Positions 11,298-22,030 of a DNA stretch of 64,000 nt are shown one piece after another (position 1 is the stretch's first letter; every line of letters begins with the position of its first letter). The stretch is from Gnetum montanum (lineage: Eukaryota; Streptophyta; Gnetopsida; Gnetales; Gnetaceae), in contig MNCI01002319.1 in NCBI GenBank assembly GCA_015680685.1, positions 1-64,000 of the forward strand, given 5' to 3'. The translations under genes and the position numbers were made by a program. Below the pieces are notes generated by a model that was not told the DNA's origin, did not search any database, and saw only the letters and a list, made by a program, of their open reading frames with translations.

Positions 11298-11680
11298 TGA
11301 TGAGCGGCTAGGTAGCCCTACACCCAACCATATGAATCACGGGCGTTCACACGCAACTCGGTCAAATTCTGTAGACTGTAAGCACTTAACATATACTAGA
11401 CTCTAACTGGTGAAACCTTGGGTTAGAACGGTCATTGTTTTCCTAATCTCACTTGTGATGTTCCGTTTACGATGGTTAAGTGAGATTAAGGCTAATGATT
11501 TTTATATCTTTTTACTTATCTTTTGGCGGGTAATTAAGGTATAAAATTAGGGAATAAACTATTATCTAATTTCTAATTATCCTAACTTGTATTCTAACTA
11601 TTCCTAGCATAAGTATCCAGTCCCATCTTCCAAGCACGTTCTGAGCATCTCCTAACACTTATGGGTTACCAGACGTTAAG
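11298..11680 (-). repeat. Truncated 5' LTR of element A
   Basis: Starts TGATGAGCGG and matches 967-1350 closely. The match ends abruptly after AGACGTTAAG at 11680, so about 560 bp of the LTR, including U3 and TATA box, are absent. Confidence 0.8.
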
Positions 11681-13883
11681 GTTTGTCGAAGCATTGTCTG
11701 ATGATAATATCCATAGATTTCTTCATCCCTTCATCACATGATCAGTTGATGACCAATTTCTATTTTGATAACGATTTCATGAAATCTATTTTATTTTTTT
11801 CATTGCATGGCTTGGTGATGAGAAAATATGAATATTTTTTTGAATCATGGTAAGCATCATTTAAGAAAATATACGAATATATATTTTCAATTCTATGTAT
11901 GGAACCTTTATTTCCACTAATTTTATTGGACCTAAAAGGATCATCACTTAGAGCCACAATACTCATCCCTCCAAGAGGGATCTTGAGAGGGTTGGGGATG
12001 AGTAAAAGCTTAACCTCTTCAAGTGATTACATCCAAGCTTGAATCTAGGTCTTCTACTTGAGAAATGAGCACCTTAGCATCACTCCAAATGATGGTCTCT
12101 TAATTTTATTAGAACTATTTAGAAAATTTAGATAAGGATACTAGTTCAAATTAGTTGATATATGGCTTGGGATTTTAGATATTTCAAACATGTATAAATA
12201 CATTTTAATGAAAACTTTTGAATAATGTACTTGTATTTAGGGGATTTTCATTTAGATGGTACTGTACATTTTGGAAGCCATATATATATAGGTGATTTAC
12301 TTGCAAACATTCTAGAGTTCTATTTTATTGTGTATTATTTCATATTCTATACTTGAGATTGACAATAGCAATGTAAAGTAAGAATTATGTCTTCTTATAG
12401 AGCGAAAGTTACAAAACTAAAGTCAAAGAGTTTACAGAAATGATAATAATTTGAGTTAGTTACAGTTATGGAGAGAGGCATTAGTTTCTTTTTCATGAAT
12501 TCAAACATTATTTTATTAAAACAAATAATAACTTTTGTGCAAACACATCTCTAAGAAACTACATATGGAAAGAAAATAATATGAAGCTTAATGTTAAAAG
12601 AACTTGGTAAAATGAAGATGCTTTTGATTGAACTCTCAATTGGCACTTTCATAGCTTGGGTTTAGTGGCATTGTTAAATGCAATGTCTCTTTGTTCCTAT
12701 AGAGGTTAGAAGAGCTCTAAACTCTTTTTACCTTCATAAGTTTGAGGTCGCACCTCTTATAATGTCACTATCCAAGTTTTTGTTTCAAATTTTGTCTAGG
12801 TTTCAATGTATATGATAAATTTTAGGTTTTTGATTTCAAAATGGTGGCAAGAAGTTTTAGCTTTTAATGAGGTAGTTGGAGAATGAAGGATTTTTTTTGA
12901 AATTTATTAAGATCATTAGGGGAAGAATGATTAATATTTTTCATAATTAAAAAGTTTATGGTTCAATGTTATTTACCTTACAAGAGGTCATGGCTTAAAA
13001 TTGTCATAGATAGTTATGATTAAAAATGCCGTGATTTGAAGAGATGTTAATAGCAATATTGATTTCTCATTTCATTTTCTTTTATTGAAGTATTTTTGTT
13101 TTAAACTAGGTATCATTGGATATCCTCATCCATGTGTGACTAATTATGAAAAAATGCATGAAATGAGGATTAATATGCTTGACTCCATCATCAATTATAG
13201 GCACACCACACTTTGAGTGCACAATTCACTATTACAGAAGATAATGAATTGAAAGAACACTTCTACAACACCCATTTTTCTTTCTAATTTATTTGACTTC
13301 TATCTTTGTTTTTTATTATTGTTTGGTTTGTTTCTCTTCATGCATGTTGGACTTAGGTTTGATTGGGTTGCAACTTATTGGTAATTTGATATTTGATCCA
13401 AATTTTATCTATCTTTTAATATTTGACAATGTTTTTTTTTTCAACATCACTTATGGAAAGTAACATTTATATCTATGATCATCATTTGAATTTTCAAATA
13501 AAAAATTTATGTAGCCTTGTTTAAATTTTAAGTGTAACTTGCCAACTAGCTGTTAAGATATATGTATTGTAACTAATCACATTCTAATTTTAATGGCACA
13601 TGTAGTTGATATTGTATATTGATCAATATTATAAAATTTCACATCCATTTCTCATTCTAATTTATTTTTCTTTATCCATGTGGTATTTATGTTTGACAAG
13701 GTTTTAACCACTTGCTACTCATTCATACATTAGTTTTAATGTTGGAGCCCTGTAATGCAAGTTATGCATTCATTTAATAAAATAATGTACTAAAGTTCTA
13801 AATTAATTATTGTTGAGAAATCTTTGTAATAAGTTGTAATCTATACACATTTAACTTGTAGTAATATGAATGCTAAATCTGTA
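11681..13883. other. AT-rich stretch with no recognised gene
   Basis: No coherent coding frame. The only ORF of note (11760-11966, minus) is a short AT-rich frame without motifs. Phrases near 12010-12110 look like worn retroelement leader sequence but I could not assign them. Confidence 0.5.
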
Positions 13884-14090
13884 TGCATCTTGATTCTCAT
13901 GTCGAATCCAGGTTTGAGATATGATGTTTCAATGCATCTTGATTCTTATGTCAAAATCAGGGTTTTAAATTTGATGTCTAAATGCATATTGATTATCATG
14001 TCGTAATCAAAATTTTAGATTTGACATTTAAATGCATCTCAATTCTTGTGTCAATCTATGTTTTGAATCCAATGTCTATATGCATCTCTA
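13884..14090 (+). repeat. Tandem repeat, about 50-bp unit, four copies
   Basis: Diverged copies start with TGCATCTTGATT-like words at 13884, 13933, 13983 and 14033 (a fifth partial start is at 14081), each followed by CATGTC...ATCNNNGTTTTNA. Spacing is 48-50 bp. Confidence 0.75.
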
Positions 14091-14119
14091 TGACATCCCA
14101 TTCCTAGATGTCATAGTAA

Positions 14120-14146
14120 ATGTCAAATATACATTATATTTGACAT
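14120..14146. repeat. Perfect 12-bp palindrome with 3-bp loop
   Basis: ATGTCAAATATA, loop CAT, then TATATTTGACAT. It sits directly after the 50-bp tandem repeats and before a primer-site-like sequence at 14309. Role unknown. Confidence 0.8.
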
Positions 14147-14299
14147 TATGTGTAGTCAATACATTAGGAAAAACGTAGAAGGAATTAAAAAAGAAAAACA
14201 ATTTTGACATTATTTCATGACATTTTAGATTGGGATGTTATAAGTGCTATTAGATTAGGGAAAATGCAGAACACATTTGACATTATTTCATAACGTCCA

Positions 14300-14325
14300 G
14301 GATTAGGTTGTTACAATTTGCATCA
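14300..14325 (+). other. LTR-end and primer-site-like junction
   Basis: GTTGTTACA followed by ATTTGCATCAGAGCAG resembles a plant LTR end (…GTTACA) plus a tRNA-Met primer site (TGGTATCAGAGC) with changes. I could not find the matching second LTR, so the element is not defined. Confidence 0.35.
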
Positions 14326-14589
14326 GAGCAGATCATGATCCAGGATCAAAAACTAGAGTTTAAGGAGAATATAAAATAAAAAGAAAAAGTAGATGAAGAA
14401 GAGCCACCATTTTATTAATAAAAGATTCATATGCGAGAAAAATAAAAATTTTAAGGTGGTTCTTCATATTTCTAAAGCACACATTTTACATGATTAAGCA
14501 ATATTATATAGTTATCAATAGAAATAATTGTTCATAGAGTGTAGCATAATGATTAGTAATCTTTTCACCAACCAAGCTCACACACCATA

Positions 14590-15200
14590 AAATTTACCAT
14601 AGGTAAATTATAAAATCACTTAAATTTTCATGATTAAATTCTTTATATACAACAATGCTTGAATACTTTGTTTGCAAAGCTTCTTTAAAAGTCAATGATC
14701 CCATATCATACTATGATCTAGCATTCGTAACGTTACTAGGAACCTCCATCTGAGCCTCCTAACTAAGATCTGCATCAAACACTTGCAAGAAATGTTAAAA
14801 TACCTTCACAATAAAGGAAGTCACCTTGGTACCACGTAGAACAAGTTGAAAGATGAGGCACATGCTATGAAGCATACTGTTAGAAAGAGTAGTAGTTACT
14901 AATTCACATAACCATTAATTAATATCATTAACATTACTATTAATGCCTACCATTAACTAATGATATGCCCTAGGCTCGCATGGTATTCCCATGAGGTTTC
15001 CAATATTAGATGTTTGGAATAACTATAAGGATGATGCTAACTTAACTAGCCATCAAGGACTTCTTGGTGTATTACCTCGCCTATTTAGTCCAACCCTCAT
15101 GCAAGACAAGAATGACTATTGGGTAGAATCCTCATACATATGTAGATCAACTGTTGGTTTACGTTATGACTAGCATTAACCCTATAATTGTCATAGGTCC
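14590..15200 (+). mobile_element. F-left: short internal region of an F-family LTR element
   Basis: Matches, in inverse orientation, 24840-25633. Shared blocks include AAAATCACTTAA...CATGATTAAATT (14610), the words around 14740-14860 (GATCTGCATC..., GGTACCACGTAG), CATAACCATTAAT (14905) and CCAACCCTCATG (15090). No coding domain is visible. It precedes the F-left LTR, so it is read as an internal region in plus orientation. Confidence 0.55.
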
Positions 15201-16124
15201 TAGCTCCTTACAACCATCCTAGATAAGGTGTCTTACTGATTACAATGCTACTAGATTAATGCACTAACTTTAAATTCAACCTAGATGATCGACCAACCAT
15301 TTTCATACCAGTTGTCTTGTTGTAAATCATGTTGTTAATGAACCTTATTGATACTAATTGCAGTGCTCCTAGGTTGAAGGCCAATTCAACCTAAATGATC
15401 AACCAACCAATATTAGTAGTCTATTTGTCATTGATGAATCTTATTGATCCTATCTGCAATGCTCTGAGATTAATCGTCTAGGTCTAAAGTCAATCTAGAT
15501 AATTGACCAACCAATATCAATAGCTATCCTAATATTTCAAACCTAAGATCTTTGATTCATTATTCATTTTCTTATGCTTGGTTCTTATGCATAAGGGTAT
15601 ATTAAAATATTACGCTAATAATATATAGTATTTTATTAGTATTTTATATTAGCACATTCATATGTCTCTCTTATGTTTATGCTTATGATTGTGCATATTG
15701 AGGTTTGAATCCTTGACTCCTTGTTTACATGCATTGGAATTTTGTACACCATGATATATATGCTAATAATCTTGTGTATGATCCTTTGGAACTCTGGGTA
15801 AGATTACATGTTTTATTATGTCTCAATATTATATTTCTTAAGGTTTTGACCTTGCATCTTTCTCTTATTACATGTTTAGAAATAATATTTCTTATATTTA
15901 TTTTCTTGATTATTATTTCTTAGCATTTACTAATGCTTGGTACCTCTTATGAAGGACATGTTAGAAGGATGGTGGTGGTCCATTGCTAGTATTTTTTATG
16001 TTTTATTTAAATTACATTTTTATGTTATTTGGTTTTGGAATAATGTAAGAATATGATTATGAGACATGTTAAATAAATATTTAGGGCTTATTCCAATTGC
16101 CCTTTTATTTTACCTTGGAATTGG

Positions 16125-16956
16125 TGTAGGGACACCTCTTTTGATTCCCTTTTTCCTTTCACTACATTTGTGTTTGCAAGTTTCAAGCTTGATGAAGACG
16201 TCTTGAAGGGTAAGAAGATGTCTTGGCTAAGACTTAGGGCTGAAAAAAAATGTCTTGGGATTAGAGAAGGCATCTTATTAGGAGTGCAGTCTTCTTAAGG
16301 AAGACGTCTTACAAGAGAAAGGACGTCTTGTGCAAAACATCTTCCACCATAAGGAGACATCTTTTACATAGAAATAACATCTTCCATGCAAGCTAAAATT
16401 TGACAAGAGATGTCTTCCCAAGGCCAAGGATGACTTGTACGGTCGATGAAACTTCCAAAATCACTTGTTCTAATTCAAGAAATAATCAAGGTAAGTTCAA
16501 GAAAGATGGAAATAGCTAGAGAGAAGATAAGAAGACCATGGAAACAATTGAAGAACCTCAAGTTAAGTTGAGGAAATATTTCTAGGTTTCTTGTCTTCTT
16601 GTTATCCATAAATATTGATATAATTCACAATTGCTAGTACCATGAACGAGTAAGCATTCTTTAGAGTGGAGAACTTAGCAAGGGTATGAGAGAGCACATT
16701 GAGTAGTAAGTGCATATGTAATTGTAACTTCCAAGATCAATTGTGTGATGTGTTGACTAGTATGTTCTATTCTCTTGTATTTTACTTGTGAGTCGAGATC
16801 TCAATCCTAGGTTATAGAAGAGATTTTCTATCAATTGTGTCTTGCATTGAGAAAAATCATTGAGTAGTTATAGAGCCTCATGCTCTGTAATATTGTTTGA
16901 GTGTGAAAGGTTTTGAATGTTTGAGGGTTGTGGAATCCTATTATAATATTTTAACA
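16125..16956 (+). repeat. 5' LTR of element B
   Basis: Aligns with 20519-21330 along its length. Both have dense AAGATGTCTT/GACGTCTT words in the first 300 bp, arranged as spaced imperfect palindromes. It ends ...TTTTAACA, followed by TAGTATTAGATA (16964-16975), a plausible C-to-T/G-to-A-worn tRNA-Met primer site (TGGTATCAGAGC). Confidence 0.7.
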
Positions 16957-17022
16957 AAATAATTAGTATTAGATATTTTTGTTTATTGTTGCTTGGAATT
17001 GGTTGAGGATTTTGTCAATTTC

Positions 17023-18135
17023 AAATGGCATCTAAGAAGAAAGAGGTTCAAGCTCTAAATAGAGACATGGAGAGCATGAGGTCAGCCTTTCATATGATGG
17101 TTGCCCAATTGAATGAAATCAGCATAAAGGTAAATAAGAATGCTAGTCCTAGGAATATTCAAACATGAGAAGGTGATGAACATGCATGTTCAGATGAAGA
17201 AGTTTCATAACCAAGAAAAGATGGAGTGGATGAAGAGGAAGGAAAATCTAGCTATGGGAGTGTAGGAATCAATCTGCCAAAGATTCTAATGGGAGGAAAT
17301 CCTATTCCTTAGATGAGAATTTCAAGGACTCCAATGATTGTAAATACTTATTTTCTAGGTAAGCTTGGCAAGGAAGATGAGGATAGGCTTGCTATAGTGT
17401 TTAGAAATGTTGCAAGTCTTCCCTACATTGAATTGAAGATTTTCAATGATATATACAATACAAATGCTTTTGCAAGTTGGCTAAAGGTACTTGAAAAGCA
17501 TTCCAGTTGGAAGTGGTAACGAATAACTTGAGGGTACCTAATGTTTAATCTAGATTAGAAGGTATGACTTCTACTTGGTGAAAAAAGGAGTTCCAACATT
17601 ATGAAAGATGAAATGGTTAACCCATCAAAGATTAGGATTTTATGAAATACATGTTGAAAAGAAATTTTAAACAATCTCATCAAAGATGAGAGACTATTAT
17701 GAAGTTAAATTTCTAAGGTAAGGTGACAAGGATGTCAAGGAATTTTAGATCAAATTTTGTAATCTATTCCATCAAGCTAAGATTCAATGTTTTTGGTAGG
17801 TCTCAAAATGATGTATCAGTAGGAGTTATCTTTTTATGAGCTACAAACCCTTTATGAGGCTTATTATTTGGCACTTAAGGTTGAAAAGAAATTAAGTGGA
17901 TTTGTAAAATAGGAGCAAAAAAAATTTCAAGGGAAAGGAGAAGGGATTCAAATATGAGAAGGGAGCCAAGTATAAATCTAAAGACAAGGATAATAGTCAT
18001 TGCAAGAAGCCAAAAAGAGGCAATGAGAAGGGCAAAGCCAAAAAAAAACCAAGGCAAGGTAGGTAAGGATCAAGGAAGAAGCTCATAAAAAATTTAGTGC
18101 TTCAAGTATGGAGAATGGGGGTACAAGTAATGGGA
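17023..18135 (+). pseudogene. gag of element B with degraded zinc knuckle
   Basis: Starts at ATG 17023 (MASKKKEVQALNRDMESMRS), a coiled-coil-like N-terminus. A capsid-like segment with TYFLGKLGKEDEDRLAIVF (from about 17350) and FNDIYNTNAFASWLK follows. At about 18092-18135 the frame reads CFKYGEWGYK then a stop then WEC. The usual knuckle would have Cys and His where Tyr now stands, both changes explained by G-to-A or C-to-T transitions. Several in-frame stops. Confidence 0.6.
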
Positions 18136-18229
18136 ATGTCCACTTCACAAGGTAGCAAATGATAAAGATGTGCAAACCATGAAGGTGGAGGAGACATCAA
18201 GTCAAGGTCTTCAAAGAGGTAGTCCTAAT

Positions 18230-19165
18230 GCTTCAAAAATTGAGGATGCTTTTGAATTAAATTTTTGTGCATTCATGGGGAATGTGAATAGAGGAGGTCA
18301 CCCTAATAGAAAATTATTATTTCAAATTAGGGCTAGCTATTTGCTTAGTGGGGAATGGATTTATGTTTTGATTGATGTAGGATCCCAAGAAAATGTTATT
18401 TCATCTAGGGTAGTTGCTAGATTGGGTTTGGTAACTAATCCTCATCCTAGACCTTATAAAGTGCATTAGTTGTCTAGAGATTTCTTCCAAGAGGCGAGGG
18501 AACAATGTGCTTTGAATTTTAAAATTGAGTGTTTTCATGATATGAAGTGTGATGTGCTTCCAATAGATTATGCTAAAGTAATTCTTTGTAGACTTTGAAA
18601 TTTTGACAATGGTGCTTAATTTGATGGAGCAAGAAATGTATGGAGTGTAGCTTGATTTGATGAAATTCATGAGTTGATTCCCATGATAGCTAAATAAGTG
18701 AGGTAGTAAAGATCACTAAATGCTTTCTTAATCCTTCTAGGAGAGAGGTAATATATTAAGCAACATGATGCGATAGGTTTTGGTTTTGTTGTTATGACAA
18801 TAGTGGCTACTAACCATGATGATTTGGAGGTTGAACTTTCAATAGGTGTACTAGACATTAAGGAGAAATTTTCAAAGGTGTTCAAGGAGAAAGATGAAAG
18901 GTCTAGTGAAGTAGAGATCAATGAGAAAAGGAGTTCTCAAGCATCTCTTATTGAGCAACAGAGTGTTTAATACTCAAAAGTTTCAGAAGAGGAATCCAAG
19001 AGCTTTATCAAAAGGACAAAGAGATCTTCATAGTCTAACATGGTGTATGTTGCTAATCAAGAAGATTTCCTACCTCATAAGTTATGGGAGGTAAAGAATA
19101 AGGCCAAAGGAGTGGCAAAGATCAAGGGAATTCCTCAAGAAGGATCAAGGACATCACTATAGGGT
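18230..19165 (+). pseudogene. Aspartic-protease segment of element B
   Basis: The frame at 18170-18469 contains YVLIDVGSQENVISSRVVAR, matching the retropepsin pattern LIDSGSTxNFIS with the serine after Asp replaced by Val. A lysine/glutamate-rich tail follows (about 18830-19160), where plant gypsy elements normally enter reverse transcriptase. No RT motif follows. Confidence 0.55.
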
Positions 19166-19960
19166 ATGATACTGGTTCTTTGTGTAATTTTTTTATACCT
19201 TTTTGTAAGGGAAAGAAGATTCTTTGTCAAGTTGAGGCTATCTCATGGCAGAGAGGTGAGTCTTCTAACCAAGGTATGTGGAAGAATGGTTGCTTTGATG
19301 TTTAAGCCATGGAGGAGAATTTACCTTTTGTGATGGTGCCTTCAAAGTGGGATGAAGAAGTTGTTGATGATTCCTTTGAAGAGGAGAAACCATTAGGGTG
19401 GAAGACTCCTATGTGAATATCCACATGTAGAAGATCAAGTTAAGCCAAAGATGGATGAGAGAAGCTATGAAAAGATATGTGTGAACTTTACCTTACTGAT
19501 GGTAGTAATATGTCTTATGTTGAAGCTAGTTAGATGAATGCTAGTTTTACACTTCGGCTTAATAATGGTTTGTTTCATTATGATGATGAACATCATGATC
19601 ATTGTGGTAATTGTAATGAAGTTGTGAGTTATGCTCTGCATGATGGAAGTAATGTAAATTTTGATGCCATTTTTGGTAAGAGCAAGACTAATAGTGGCAA
19701 TATGTCTAATTTGTATTTGATAATGTTGGCTATAATAGTAGTTGTAATGAGAAGATCATTACTGATGTTCATGTGGATATTGATAGTGATGAAATTAATT
19801 GTCTTGGCTATGAAACGAATGGAAAACATGAAGGAAATTTACATTGTGATTTTGATGGTGGAGGAAGAATGAGTGAGAGACTTCCAAACACCAAGAAGAA
19901 GATGAGTTTTGATGGTGAAGCTCAACTTAGTGTTGATTTTATGTAAGAGATGAGAGATCT
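19166..19960 (+). other. Unassigned Cys/His/Asp-rich region in the RT position of element B
   Basis: Open over long stretches but broken by stops. It includes GSLCNFFIPFCKGKKILCQ (about 19170-19230) and DDEHHDHCGNCNEV followed by Asp/Asn/Cys-rich residues (19570-19870). It ends just before MRDLHAQVKSNLE, the usual start of the integrase C-terminal region. I recognise no family. It may be an element-specific insert that replaced RT, or scrambled host sequence. Confidence 0.4.
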
Positions 19961-20490
19961 CCATGCACAAGTAAAATCAAATCTTGAGAACAAGGCTTAA
20001 GAGAGAGTCCTCAAGAGGAATGAGGGTAAATAGAAGCCAAATTTTGTTGTAGTTGACTTGTTTTGGGTACACTTGAAGAAGTGGTTGAGATGTGTCAACT
20101 TCTTCAAGTTGAAAGCCAAGAAGATGATGCCTTTCAAAATCAAGGCTAAAATTAATGATAATGCTTTTAAGATTGATTTATCAAATGATGTTGGTATGTA
20201 TTTTGTGTTTAATGTTTTAGATCTTATGTAGTATCATGGACCCATTAATTAGAAGACCATACAAGGTAGCATCAATGAATTAAAGGGAGCTACTGACTAG
20301 TCCAAGCCTTCAAAGGAGAGAAAGGTAATCATACTCAAGTAGAGGGAAGCTTCTAGCACTTGGGGAGTAAAAAGGAATGAATATTTGATTCATTGGAAGG
20401 ATAAATCTACAAATGATGCTATATGGATCCATGCAATTGAACTTAATGAGCAGGGGATCACTTCAATACCTACTCTCTTATTTATGTGAG
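19945..20490 (+). pseudogene. Integrase C-terminus and chromodomain of element B
   Basis: MRDLHAQVKSNLE leads into VVDLFWVHLKKW, FKLKAKKMMPFKI and KINDNAFKIDLSND, matching the GDLVWVHLRKERFP...PFKILEKINDNAYKIDLP block of plant chromoviruses. After a linker, NEYLIHWKDKSTNDAIWI is a chromodomain-like segment (pattern YLVKWKG...ATWE). Broken by stops. This places B in the chromovirus branch of Ty3/gypsy. Confidence 0.75.
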
Positions 20491-20518
20491 TTCACTTTTT
20501 GAAGGGTGGAAGAGCTAG

Positions 20519-21330
20519 TGTAGGAACACCTCTTTTGATTTTTTTCATTCTTTTCCCACATTTGCGTTTGTAAGTTTTGGGCTTGATGAAGATGTATTGG
20601 AGGGAAAGAAGATGTCTTAGTTAAGACCTAGGGCCTATAGAAGATGTCTTGAGGTTAGAGAAGGTGTCTTATTGGGAGTGCAGTCTTCTTGGGAAGACAT
20701 CTTATAAGAGAGAAGACGTCTTGTGCAAGATGTCTCCTATTAAAAGGAGATGTCTTTCCTAGACAGAAGATGTCTTCCTTGCAAGCTAAGATTTGACAGA
20801 AGACATCTTCCAAAGGCTAGAGATGATCCTTATGGCTGGGAAAACTTCCAAAATCACTTGTCCCAAAAAGTTGAAAAATGATGAAAACAACTGGAGAGAA
20901 GGTGATAAGACAATGGAAATAATTGAAGAACCTCAAGTTGATAAGACCAAGGTTTCTAGATTTCTTGTCTCCTTATTATCCATAAATATTGATGTAATTC
21001 ACAATTGTTGGTACCATGACTGAGGAAGAGTTCTTGATAGTGGAGAACTTAGTAGGGATGTAAGAGAACACATTGAGTAGTAAGCGCATATGTGAGTGCA
21101 GCTTTCAAGGGCAATTGTGTGATGTGTTGACCAATGTTTTATATTCTATTCTATCTTACTTATAAGTCAAGATCTTAGTTTTAGATTGTGCGAGAGATTT
21201 TTTATTGCTTGTATCTTGCATCAAGAATAGTCGTTAAGTGCTTATAGAACCTCATGCTCTACAATATTGTTTGAGTGTGACAGGTTTTGGATGTTTGAGG
21301 GTTATGGAATCCTATTATAATCTTCTAACT
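20519..21330 (+). repeat. 3' LTR of element B
   Basis: 812 bp, collinear with the 5' LTR including the AAGATGTCTT-type words and the end ...CCTATTATAATCTTCTAACT. The terminal CA appears as CT. Confidence 0.7.
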
Positions 21331-22030
21331 AAATAATTGAAGATAGCTAGTTTTCTCATTTTCTAGAAAATTAATTATCTTTTTATAATTTTTGGATTTA
21401 GTAGTTGAAGGTGATTTAATATTAGAGTGATCTTTCTTCAAGAATCCATTTTTGGATATGAGACTCATTATAGTACTCTCTTAGAGACTTTAACCCATTG
21501 GTTGACTATTGGACCCTTATGTGGATACATGTTATCTTATTTTTAGAAAATCATTATTAATTATTATTCTTGGGATTTCCCACATTCTATCTTTTGTGCT
21601 TATAAATAGTTGGGAATGTTGGCTCTCTTGGCATTAATGGTACATTACACTTTCTTCATTTCTCTTGCTTGAAGGTATGCTTGGTGGATCTCTACTTAAT
21701 TTTTATATTTGAACCTATTCTTGCTTGACAAAATTTAGATTTTAGTTGATCTTTTAAGGTAGATGAAATATTCTTGATTGTATCAATTTTGATAAGAAGC
21801 ATACTTTTTTGTACATGCTTTCCTTTGTGATGCCTTAATACTCTAATCATATTATGTATATTATCAATCAAATCTTGGTTTGATGATTAATACACAGTTT
21901 ACCATTTTTATGACTTTCCACTTTGTGCATCATTCTCATGTTTCTCTTATGACAAATTCTTGTTCTAAAAGTAAGCAAACATTTTGAATGTGTATGGATG
22001 CATTCAACATATCAAGAAGCTTAAGAAAAC

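Larger units (their letters stand above)
967..11680 (-). mobile_element. Element A: tandem, decayed Athila/Tat-like Ty3/gypsy retrotransposon
   Basis: On the minus strand this contains a truncated 5' LTR (11298-11680), primer-binding site, gag, a deleted pol (protease linker fused to the RNase H C-terminus, then integrase), a long non-coding block, a U3-like internal stretch, an accessory coiled-coil ORF, polypurine tract and LTR. The order gag-pol-extra ORF and the tRNA-Asp primer fit the Athila/Tat branch of plant Ty3/gypsy; exact placement would need an RT domain, which is missing here. The 5' LTR breaks at 11680 where unrelated AT-rich DNA begins, so no target-site duplication can be tested. 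Confidence 0.85.
16125..21330 (+). mobile_element. Element B: pol-deleted chromodomain Ty3/gypsy element
   Basis: Two LTRs in direct orientation, 16125-16956 and 20519-21330, both starting TGTAGG(G/A)ACACCTCTTTTG and containing GAAGAC/GATGTC-rich U3 repeats. The internal region carries gag, a worn zinc knuckle, an aspartic-protease segment, an unusual Cys/His/Asp-rich region, and an integrase C-terminus with chromodomain. Reverse transcriptase, RNase H and the integrase DDE core are not seen. Target-site duplication is unclear: AATTG at 16119-16123 recurs at 21335-21339, slightly offset from the ends. The insertion target is an F-family LTR. Confidence 0.75.
15521..22030 (+). mobile_element. 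F-left LTR, split by the insertion of element B
   Basis: 15521-16124 and 21331 to about 22030 together align, in inverse orientation, with the single LTR at 25634-26870. Matched landmarks: TTTCAAACCTAAGATC (15536), ACATGTTTTATTATGTCTC (15806), TTTTCTTGATTATTATTTCTTA (15900), GGATGGTGGTGGT (15968), then after the insertion ACCCATTGG (21494), TATAAATAG (21601) and TACATGCTTTCCTTTGT (21813). The gap holds element B (16125-21330). Confidence 0.65.

Noticed and set aside
13884-14090. Regularly spaced repeats considered as a CRISPR-like array
   Set aside because: Units are diverged head-to-tail tandem repeats without unique spacers, in a plant genome.
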